From: Platycnemis pennipes
Taxonomy: Eukaryota; Arthropoda; Insecta; Odonata; Platycnemididae
Length of the DNA stretch: 64,000 nt
Assembly (NCBI GenBank): GCA_933228895.1
Contig: OW121846.1
Location: 108,889,054 to 108,953,053, forward strand
Direction of reading: 5' to 3'
Shown: one piece after another, positions 21,801 through 33,800 of the stretch
Layout: the number at the start of each line of letters is the position of its first letter
Position numbering within the stretch: position 1 is the stretch's first letter
Translations under genes and position numbers: made by a program
The notes under the pieces: generated by a model
What the model was told of the DNA's origin: nothing
Database searches by the model: none
What the model saw: the letters and a program-made list of their open reading frames with translations, nothing else

Positions 21801-24800
21801 AATTTTTAACGTGGACGATACCAGTCTGTATTGGAAGAAGATGCCGGATCGGTCATACATTGCAAAAGAAGAAAAAACCATGCCAGGATTCAAAGTGTCA
21901 AAGGACAGGATGACATTTCTACTATGAGGGCATATTGCTGGGGATTGCAAAATAAAACCCCTGGTAATTTATCACAGCGAAAACCCTAGGGCCTTAAAAA
22001 ACATTGATAAGGCAACACTCCCATGGGCAGAACTTTAGAATTAAACGTCGAAGAAGATGATTTTCAAGAACTCTTGCGATATGGCGCAAAAGAATTGCTC
22101 AATGAGGATTTACTGGAATTGGAGAATCTAAGAGAGAAAGCATTAATTTCGGAAGAAAAACTGGAAGCGGAGTCACCGGAAACATTCATGATAAAAAAGA
22201 TGGTGGAATGTTTTCATCTGATTGAGAAAGGATTGGAAGGTTTTGAGGCGCAGGAACCAAACCTTGAACGTTTCAGAAATGTTTCCAAGGCAGTAAATGA
22301 TGCTCTTTCTTGTTACAAATTATTTATGATGAGGAAAAAAGGGCTACTACACAAACAACAATGGACAAGTACCTACGTAAAATAGAAGCTAATGGCATGC
22401 AATCGTCCGCAGCTGAATCTACGTAAACAGAAACATTTCAGCATAATACCTATGTATTTAGTAAGAATTCATTTTAATTATGAACAGGCATTCACATGAG
22501 TATGATAATTTCAACAAATTTGCAATTTATTCATGTTTTGTGTAATTATACTTATTTTAGATTTAAATATCCAGTGAAATAAAGATTGAACTTGTGCTAC
22601 TCTCGGAATTGTCACATTATGTTAACTTACTGGTCTCTCAAAAGATGGCGTTTTCGTTAATCATCGCCGAATGCCGCCAATCGCTGTAAAAGCGACACCG
22701 CTAATGGTTCAAAAATGATAGGTATGTTGTTGAGTTTCGACTTACATGGATTTCTACTTACATGGAAAATTCGGGAACGAATTAACCGCGTAAGTCAAGA
22801 ACTTACTGTAAAAAGCAATGGATGAATCAAAATCAAAACAATGTATGAATCAAAAAAGAAATTGTCAGCAGAATAACCAAAGGGAAGAGGGCATTTTATC
22901 CAAAAAAATATTCAGCTTACAGCTGCAAATACAAGTGTGGAAGTATAGAAATATTTCATTAGAACATACATATGGAGCATGTACATTATGTACAGTATTC
23001 CTTATGGTGGGGAGGCATGGACAATGACAGCAGCAAAGAAGTCAAGGCTGGAGGCATTCAAAATGTGGTACTAGAGAAGAATGATGGAGATCAAATGGAT
23101 TGACCTATGACAAACAAAGAAGTCCTAAGAAGAGTGGGAGAAAAGAGAGGTCTGCTGAAAAATTTAAAAGAATACCAGACAACTTAACTGGTCATATCTT
23201 GAGATATGATGGCCTAATGAAGACAATTGTCGATGGTTAAGTGAATGGGAAGAATGGAAAAGGCAGGCCTCGGATGAGATGCATGGAGCAAGTTGTGAAG
23301 GATGTGAAAGAGGAGAATCACGTGAATATGAAGAGGTTGGCAAATATGAGAATTGAGTGGAGAGTGGAGCCAATCCAATCTCAGAATTGCTGACTGATTA
23401 TGATGATATAGTAATGCATAGTTTTGACATTTCCCAACAAGAGCCGAAATCAAACTTGTGTTCTGAAGCTGCCTATGCCTTAAATTCAATCTTGGAATTC
23501 TAAATCTAATTTAAACCAATGACAGCACATACATACTACTGCCTGGAAACAAATTCAGGCCTTTACAAAAACGGGAACAATTTTTTGTTTCTGACATGTA
23601 GCGGTAAATCAAGGAGGTTAGAAGCTACAGAAGAAGTCATGTGCATTCTAGCCCACAAGTGACAACGAAGCCATGGTCCTTGGAGAGGATTAGGCCCCAC
23701 CTCCATGGTATATTTATATTTCTATCTTCTGTGGCCTCATAAAGATTTCATATGTATTAAAATATAAATAATAGCATTTTCATATCCAAAATGCATCACA
23801 GTGGCATCAGATAATATTCCTAATGATATTTAGAGAACCATTACATTTTATTCCACTGGATACATTTAACCTATTTTAAATACATAACAGGCATTTTTTT
23901 GCAATTTGTGAACTTACCAATGCTTATTTGACAAATTATTAAAGAGCATTCCATTATTCACTTTACTATTCTTAGATGTAATGCATACAACAATCACTTG
24001 ATCTGAAAAGAGTATGCTAGTATGTCGGTGGTGAATAAAATGTGCGACATTGCTTCATGAATCAGCAGCACTTTAGTACTTTCCGACAGAATAATCAGAA
24101 ATAATGCAGTTTACAGCTTCACTCTAGGGTGAACTGAATAAGCATCCACTATGTTTTTGAATTAATTAAGCATTAATAACTAAGCATCAGCAATTCATTC
24201 AGAGGCAACAATCACAATGGCCTTAGCAAGACTCAGAAAAGAACTGAATAAATCAATACATATCAACATAAATTACACATTTTAGAGAATCTGGATAACA
24301 TAGCATAAAAAGATAGCAAGAACTAGAAATTTGGAAGCTTTGTTCAATAAATGAAGAAAAAATGAAGGTGATCAATTTACATTTAGTTATTATAAGATTG
24401 AAAAAAATCTCAATTCTCTGAAAAGGAAAACCTAATTTACAAAATATATAAATAGTAAATATAATTTCAAATTTAAATGATATGGCAAATGAATGCTTAA
24501 GATTAAGAAGTAAAAACCTTCTCTCCCCTAACAGATAAGAACAAAAAAAAGTTCAATTGAAATTCATCACTTTGTTTTCCTGTGTAAAGCACCAAGAACG
24601 TAACATACATAAAAAGTGCAATTATGTATTGCTTTTTTATGAAGAACTTATTTGCAAGAATGATGGTTGTAATATGCTATGATTAAAATCGATGTCTCAT
24701 TCTGGCTTGAAATTTTTACAACAATAGGACCTTAAATGTTTAACTAAAGGGTGCAATTTTCACAATTTATTGATGAGATTGGGAACTCTGTTATCTGTGT

Positions 24801-27800
24801 AATGCAAAAATCTACAGGTATAAAGACAAGTGGTTCCTCAGCATAGCCCCAGCCATCATATCCTGTCAATGACTCCTAAATGTGTATTGGGTAAGGGGCA
24901 GCTCCCAGTATAATAGAAGGAGAATTAAAATCCTGCTTTTCCTATTCCATGTAACAAATCCATTTTGATATAAAAACCAACTTTGCATCATCTTTTCAAG
25001 TGATATTAATCACTTTAGTTGAACCCCAAACACAGTATCAACCTCTTAGCATCATCACCGGTAAAGTTTTGGCATAGACCAGATTTCTGGCACTTAAGGG
25101 TTAATATCAAGATTATAATATTAAATTCTGCCAGGTGAATAATCTTTGGGTCACAATGCAAATACATACTTGGATTTTTCCAATTGCTCCAATAGCCACT
25201 TCTGGTGGGAGTATAACTGGTTTTGTGTAGGTGCCACCAATCTGAAAAATAAAAGTTAATTAACTGATGGATCTCTGTTTCACTATTCAAGATCTTGAGT
25301 CTTTTTCAACACCCACAAATTGGATGAACTAATAGAATGCAATTATTACACAAATTTCTCATAGGGTGGCCATTTTAATTCTTGTTTTACAGCCATGTGA
25401 TTTACTTCACACAATTCTCAAAAGAAGTACATTGAATACAATAGATTTGGCTTACACTTATGGTGTGAATAATAAAAATCAGTGAAGTGAAAATGCTCAC
25501 AGCTAATAGTTTTTGGGATAAAAGCATCTCAAAAATGTAAAATGTTAATAGATATGTATGCACTATTTCCAAAGACCAACATTAGGAGACCACCGAGTAA
25601 CATGATGAGGTTACTTTGGCCATTTTGAGATTACTTGGGGTAAGGGGAAAGTACTCCCAGGTTGGGTAGAACCTGGTCTTAGGATAGAACAAGCCTACAT
25701 CCCATCAAGACCATCATGTGTGGTGAATAACCACGTTCTCCACAAGATGCCCCTGGTTTGCTGAACATGATGGATCGAGACTTAGCAGGTTAATAAAAAT
25801 AGCTCCCCTCACTATGGTGGTTCTCAGAGCCAAAGGTGACCACAAATGGAGGGTGGAGGGTAAGAATAAGGGTAAGAGGGTAAGAAAGTAGTGACGGGTC
25901 AACTCCACTCTTTGATTGCTCGATTCTAGGCCAAAAATTGGAATTGGAATAGAGTACAGTAGAACCTCTTTTTTACGAACCTCTAATTTACGAAATGACA
26001 CCAATTTACGAACCATTCTGCCGGTCCCAATCTTTGTACATAGGAAAACCATGAAAAATACGTATGATACCTGGCGTTGACGTGCACTCAATAATTAATC
26101 AAGACTATAAGATCAAATAGCACGTTTTGTGTATACTATTCACGCAAAAATTGTATATATAGCCTCGACTTTGAGGCTTGGTATCCCAAAAAAAGGAGAA
26201 GCAAAATTCATAGAGAGCAAATCAGCATGTAGATAATTTAGCCTTTCATTTAATGCTAGAATCAGGCTTTTTTTTTAATAATTACTATTGAGGCATGTTT
26301 TTACAGTGAGGATGAGAAATGGCACATTCTTAGAATCGCAGAGGCCAGCGTCACTTTGAAGATTGTGATAATTTTTCTTAATTTTATAATTTATGCAAAG
26401 GACAGGGTCATAATATCAACTCCATGGGGCTTAAGTAGTAGGTAGTATAAGTAAAGTAGTAAGTAAATAAAGGGTCATTCCATGTCAAATCAACCAAAAA
26501 AAAGGTAAAATTTACCTCACCCTTTGCGATTTTGATGAAAATTGGTAATGTTGTTGGTCCTACAGAGAAACTAAATAATACCAAGTATTACACACCTGGG
26601 CCAAATACTTTGTTAGAAAATTGGATCTAAATATCGCCCAAAAATCAAATTTTAGGTCTGCAGTGCACTTTTTGAATTGTCGTAACTCTGATACCAACAC
26701 ACTAGGAGAGTTGTGTGTGGTGTCATTTTAAAGCTCTTAATATGGCCTTTCATTTGACATGTCACATGCCGAGGTTAAAAATAATTATAGGTCAAAGGTC
26801 AAGGTCAACATAGTTTGACCTTGAATTATGAAAAATGGGATATTTTATTTTGCTTAATTTTTTTTTCTTAACTACGTACATATTTCATTAATATATGTAC
26901 CAACTTTCAAAGTGGGACTCCAAGTACAACGGGAGATACGAATTTTTTGGTACACCTACGACACTGGAAAGTTACCACTTCATCATGTACTGTTTGGCCT
27001 TAATACATGCAGGGATCATTTTAGACTTCAGCAGATATATCCTACAAATTTTTAGTATTCGTATACAACAAATGTCAATATTTAAAAGATGTTACCTTTT
27101 CAATTATATCCGGAATCAATGTACTGCATTAATCCCATACAATATCTCTGCCCCCTATTGTCATAGTTATAATTTTTACAAAATCTACCAATAACTTTCT
27201 TAAAACTTTTATTGATAATTTACAGAAACTTCGGTCACATGACTACACTACTAAAAATCAATCGAATTTCTTAGAAATGTTAAGCATAACATCCAAGTGG
27301 GGCAGGTTCTCATCATTGCAGACTTTTCAGAAAATTACACCTTTGTTTTACAGGACAACGTGCAAGGTATGCACTAGAATAATGACCAAGCAACAGTTCT
27401 CCCCTTCACTTGCTATTACTGCCTTAAAGTCCAGGATAATGTAATCCCATTGAACTACGTTATCATATCAGACAGACAAAGTATATAGCATCAACTGTAC
27501 ATTTTTTTCAAAAACATCTACTTAAAATCTAGAAATTTTAAGTTCCAAAACTTGAAAAAGTGATATATTATTCAGATGGAGCAGCTGCTCATTATAAAAA
27601 CAAGTATGACATTCAGAACTTATCTCTTCACAGGAAAGATTTCACAGTCTCTGCAGAATGGCATTTCTTTGTTACATGCATGGTAAAGGGCCAAGTGACG
27701 GACTGTGAGGAACTTTGAAAAGACTAGCAGCAAGAGCAGTCTTCAGCTTCCATACGAAAAATAATTACGTACATTTATAGAACTCTTTAACTGGGCAAAA

Positions 27801-30800
27801 GATCATATTTTAGAAGTGAATTTTGGCTACGCAAAGAAAGATGAAATTGGAAAACATTCTGATGTACTTGCGAAAAGATTTCGTCAGGCAGTTAGTATAC
27901 CAGGCATTAGGGAGTTTCATGCAGCAATACCTGAACCAAATGAGGTGGTTTTAATGAAGAGACTCTCTTCGTCCAAGCAAGAGAATAGGATTCAGCTGTA
28001 GTTGCAGGCAGGAGTAACAGGATCCTCAAACAAAATATTTCCGAGAGGCATATGGTGACCTTCCTACAAGGAAGGACACCATATGCTTACGGAAAGCATG
28101 CTAACTTAGCCATTTTACATTTGTTTTGAACACAAGGATTTTGCTTTCTCTTTGTTTTCAATCGATTGTGTCGGAGTAGTTAGCAAAATTTTTCGCTCAG
28201 CGAAATTGGGGCTCAATGGTAAATTTCTCTGCAAATGTCCATTTAACAGAACAAATAACAATTGTTGTTAACATTTAAAGATAATAATATATTTTTATCT
28301 CATATAGCCACGACCTTGATAAATTAGGAAATTTTTAGGCTAGCATCATGTCTGCTGTAAGTATTCCAAATGGGGGGAATGGGCGACAGGCAGCGCGAGA
28401 GAAAATTGAAATGTTTAAATATTAAAAAAAATGCATTTATGAATTTCCACTACATTTTCTTTCTGGAATAGTTAGCTGGGTATGTTTAGATTACAGAAAA
28501 AAAGTTTCGGCCGATTCTGATTTGGAGTATTTGATAAAAGTTTATTAGCAATTTTTTAAACATTAGTAATTAACAACAATAGGGTATAGAAGAAAATTAT
28601 TTTTTATTCATATATTTGCATTAAATAAGAATTTAGCTTTATTAAGAGCTATTATCATTGCTGTATGACAATTACAAGCAGAGATATAAATGATAATATA
28701 CTTTAAGGCTTAGATTTTTGCTAAAAATGCGAAAAAATTAAAATGTGTATAATTCGCTCAAAAATTTTTTTTCAGCAAACAGTTTGAGGGTATTCAGTTT
28801 CACTTGATTTTGTACCCATACACCAATTTTAATCGAAATCTGAGACCCTAAGGGGCAAACATTTGTTGAATTGAGGTGGAATGGCCCATTGAACAAGCTT
28901 AAACATTTTTTCCAGTGTCCTAGGTATACAAAAATAATGGGAATACTTATGTTTTCTGGTGCATTTATTAAATTGTGCTTATTTTTCAATGTTTTCGTAA
29001 ATATTGCCAGGGCCGATGTTATATAAAGAATTAAAATTTATCCACTTCAACAAGTTTTTATTTTATGATTCCTGACTTAACGGATATAAACAATTTTGAG
29101 TGATTGCATCGATAATTCTCAGTAATAATATTTCACGGTAGTTACCTCCGTTCGCTCTAGATCTTCCAGATGGCAGCACTAGTATGACACACAATGTGCA
29201 GAGCAACCAACAGAGGCATTTGCTGTGTAAATAAATGCTTGCTGCAACTAATTTTCAAGAGATAACTGAATGTGAATTTTAGGATCGCCTTGGAAGAGGT
29301 AATTATGCAAGAAATATTTTCGACTGCCGAAAAATGCTGTATTTCTGCGAATCATTACGGCAACTTTCCTAACCAATGGACGTACTGGTTAACAGTCGAA
29401 TACTTCAGCTAAGCGTAAATTATTGTTTCAGAAGATTTAATTAGCAAAATCATTGATAAACATGCAATTGTGCATGAAAATAGCCCTTCCACCTGTTTCT
29501 AATAGCATGGTAATGAAAGAAAAATGGAAAGTAAGAACTACTGTGGGAATCGGGAGGCTACATACATCACCTTCGGATATAATGAGCGCTCGCTATAGCG
29601 AGTGATTTTTCCAGCCATTGTGAGCACTCGTTATACCGAGCTCCCACCGTATTTACAAATGCAAGAGGGCTTAGAGTCTGAAATCTAATTCCAGTGATAA
29701 TTGTAAGAGTAGCAAAATAAAAGAGTTGTCACAATATTGTCATTTCTCTCAATAATTAGGTACTCTTTTATAGCACTTTTACTGGGTTAACTTTACGAGA
29801 AGGAAAGCACTTATCATAGTTATCAAATATTATTAGAAAAATAAGTAAGGTATTGGCAAACAATACTATCGGTATCAGCCACTGGTATTGAGGTATCGGT
29901 TTGGTATCGGAATAAAAGGTATCAGCCCAAGTCTAGATATAATTAGGGATGTGCTGATTCTTGATACCTATTCTCAATACCACCAAATCTTGAGGATTGG
30001 TATCGGTATCAAGAATTGATCGCCTAAAGTTGTTACCGATACCGTTGATACTAGGAATGGTTGGATCGGATCCGTCGGGTCCTAGGATCCATGGATCTAT
30101 CATTTTTACTTAGATACGGATTCAGATCCAAATACAGTAAAATCAGATTCAGATCGTAGATATTAAATTTTCGTGGCTTAGTGATCCAAGCATTCCCCTG
30201 AGGTACTAGGTGCAGTAGATATTGAGAAGGAGAGTTTGGGTAATTCAGCTCACGAAATTAGATGAAAATTTTCCCGTGCAACTAGAAGCAAAATAAAGAA
30301 ATATGACTTTTTCCCCATTACCCAGGCACACAGTGGGACCAAATCCCCAAAACATGGCCAGAAATCCAAAAATAAAATATTTAAATGATTTAAGAAAGTA
30401 TTTAAAGTACTGGTAAAAAAATCTGGTGTGCATAAATGACGTATTATTTATCCGATAAACCCATGAAATGATTTCCATCGAGATTGTTTGCAATGTGATT
30501 TTAACCAGCACTCATAAAGTTGAAAGAGGTTGTATCCTCTGATGTAAATCGTGAATTTATTTAGAGTAAAGAAATTTTAGAGAATGGATTAAATACCATT
30601 TACATAGCATTCTAGAGCTATTGATATTCTTTAATTATCCTGATTTTAATTTGAAATTTACCCGATATCGAATCATTCCTTCATGGGATGATTCCTGTTA
30701 TACACATTAACAGTATCTATTTATTTGAATCTTAATCGCAAAGGATAGCTTTGTCAAGAATTACAGTGGAACCACCGTAGTACGAGTATGGCCTATTGCA

Positions 30801-33800
30801 AAACCCCTGCCATTACAAGAGATTGCAGGGGCACCGTCAATTGACCCTATGATTACCATGTAAAAAAATATGGTTTTATGAGACCCTTTTGGTGTTGGCC
30901 CCCGACATTGCGAGAGTTTCCGTCACCGGAAAACAAACACCAAAAGTGGCCAACATCTGCCATAGTTTGCGATCTGTTAACAATGCAATTAATATGAACT
31001 GTTGCGTATCAACTGCGCATTATATATCACCATCCAATTAATTTATTGTTAATATTGGTGGAAATACTGCAGTAATAGCAGTTACGAATATGTATTTAAT
31101 CTTCTTTTGTTTCCCGGGTGGTCGAGAGCACACTCGCACGTCTGTGAGTTGAGAGCAGTTCCAAGATAGACACCATGGCCCAAAAATGCAAAACACTTAA
31201 GTGTCGCAAGGGAAAAACGGCAAGCCACTCAATTGTCTCTCCTAAATTTGTTTTCTTATTTTTTTCACTCTATATTTATCAATGTTGAACATTTTCGTTA
31301 GTTAATTTTATAGTTTACGAGATTATTGAAGTTAGCAAATTATTATTTGTTAACTATACTTGTAAATGCTTGATGTAACGTGATGAACGCAGTGCCAAAG
31401 GAGTAGTGTTCTTAGTTTATTGACTTTCAATATGTCTATATTCTTTTCTGTTTCACTGCCATTATTGAGCAATTATATGAATTAATACTTAACAAATTTG
31501 TTGGTATAGGGGGGCTCTTTGTTAGACCTATTTTTTCCGTCCTTTGTATCATACTACCGTTGCGCATAACACCCGACAAAATTACTTTAAGTGTGTCGAG
31601 GGCCAAACGAAATCTTTAAAAAGAAATTATACAACTGTGAAACAACCGCTATTTCAATAAAATTGTTATACATGGTAAAGCAGATTGTTTTTCAATGTGG
31701 ACATTACATCAGATGAAAGAAAATGCCCTCCAAGGCAGGATCCTTCCACTGTCTCTTTTTGTCTGCTGAAACAAATGTGATATGTTATTCCAAATGGCTT
31801 CCGTGAAATGTCGCGAAGAACCTGAATATACTGATCATAAAAATTAAGACCAACCAAGGGAAAGCGCAAAGGCTAGTAATAAAGGCGATATAATTTTGAT
31901 TTATCAGTTATGGTTTAAATTTTTGGTGAAACTAATCAAAATTATGGAATGAACATTATAAAATGGAACGAACACTCGAAAAGAGTAGCTTGGTCAGTTG
32001 TGCATTTGGGAAAATGGTCGGCAATTCGAGGCTTTTTGCATTTTTTGGAGCAGGTACGGTGCTTTTTAATCTAATGGTTAGTTGGTAAATTAAGTAGGGA
32101 TATGAATTTTCCCCTTCTTTCAGGGTTTGTGCTCAGACTCTCCGGATGGAAAAACTCCCACTACCATACCAACCCGATTCCTACAAATTGTTGAAAATAG
32201 GTTTCATGGGGATTCTTTACAACAACCTTACAATTACAAACGACGATACTTCACTAAAGCGAGGGTTTTCTTGGGCACCATGAGGTCTCATTTTAAAGAG
32301 GTTTCACTGTACATAGTTTTGTAGCCTACCTATATAATATTTTTCCCAAATGAAGTGCTTTTATTTGACTCTGTATTGCATAGGCGACATGGGAAGGAAA
32401 AGAGGATGTTCAAAAATCCCAAATCAATCATGAGTAATCGGTAGCTCCGATTGAAAGCGCAGCAAACACTCGCTCCGGAAACCACTCCATACCCAGCACT
32501 AACACACTATCTTTCGTGCTAGTCAGAGCTTTCTGGTCTGGCACTGGTCTGTGTTTCTCTGTGGCTCTTGGTATTTATTTTACAACATCAGCTTCCAGCA
32601 AGATTAGCAAATATTCTTCTAATATTGAGTAAGTATTTGTTGATGGTTAATATATCTCACAAATTTACATTATAATAAAATACAAGTTTTCTTATATGTC
32701 AAGTGTTTTTATATCTTTCATTATATTTTCACGATTTTTCCTCATTCATATATATGCATAAGTGAACTTGTTGTTAATCGCATTTTGCCATATTATTTTG
32801 CTTGACCTTTCCTTTCCTCTAATATTTACTAAGAATTGGTGCAAAACTTGTGGTGTTCAATTCTCAAAGAATTGCATCATATTGGAAAAATAGTTACCTT
32901 TTACCTATTCAACTAAATAAGTTTTCCTGTGCTATGCACCTCTCTTTCTCTATGTCATTTAGTGTTGGAAGAGTAGATATGGCAATTTGCGATTAATAAT
33001 TTTTCAATTTGATGCAATTTAGAAAATGCTATTTTAGGGCTGCCTCTGCAGCAAATGTCAAAAAGTTGCAAAGGGCCCGACGTTGCTTAACTTTGGTGAT
33101 CTGATGAGAATCAGTGTTTAAACGTGGCTAGGCCCTTGCCCATGCTGGTTGTGTACTCCCCTTGACAGTAGCAAGAATTAAAAGAAACAATAATTACCAC
33201 TACCACAGCACATGAAGTATGGAATAATGCAACTTACAGGTCCTATGTTTGAAAGGGTGAAGGTTCCCCCGGAAACATCCTGAGGTTTCAGAGTGCCTTT
33301 TAATCCGTTTTCATGGAGGCGATTCAGCTCTCTTGCTACCTCCAAAAGGGTTAAAGACTGAACATACTTTACATTTGGCACTGATAGTCCTGAAGGAGTG
33401 TCCATTGCCACCCCAATATTGTGTTTAGCCTGTAAAAGAACAACATTTCTTTAATATGATATGAAACATTTAAATAAAAATGATCAATTTTGATTTGACT
33501 CAAATTTAATCAAAAAATGAACATTAACGATTTAATGTTGAGCTACCTCAAACTTAAGTAGAAAAGACTAAATTAATTCAAAATAGCAGTTTTCCTACAG
33601 TTGTGTGGTACATTAGTATGCTAGTTAAATTTTATGCTTTCACCCAGAGTTTTTAGTCTCACATAAGCAATGAGGTACTAGGTACTGCCTACTTTTTCAT
33701 CTCAACACTTGACTATGGTCATTATGGTTTACCATAAACTGCTTAACTGAAATAATTTCTTTTCCTGTATATAGCTCAAAACGAACAAAGTAAAGGAGAT

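Larger units (their letters stand above)
20770..23395 (+). mobile_element. RTE-type LINE fragment, split by a Tigger insertion
   Basis: Plus-strand 20770-20895 reads [20 protein letters not shown] and [16 protein letters not shown]. After the Tigger, 22811-23395 continues with [17 protein letters not shown]-like text near 23010, [19 protein letters not shown] and [20 protein letters not shown]. This is the C-terminal third of an endonuclease-reverse transcriptase of RTE/BovB style. Multiple stops. The reading resumes across the insertion, which dates the Tigger as the later arrival. Confidence 0.8.
26472..28887 (+). mobile_element. Unassigned long-TIR DNA transposon, about 2.4 kb
   Basis: The left end GGGTCATTCCATGTCAAATC and right end (reverse complement) GGGCCATTCCACCTCAATTC are mismatched inverted repeats. 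Similarity continues inward for roughly 80 bp (GATTTTGATGAAAATTGGT against GATTTCGATTAAAATTGGT). A transposase-like relic lies inside on the plus strand. No clear target duplication. It fills much of DBT intron 7. Confidence 0.7.
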
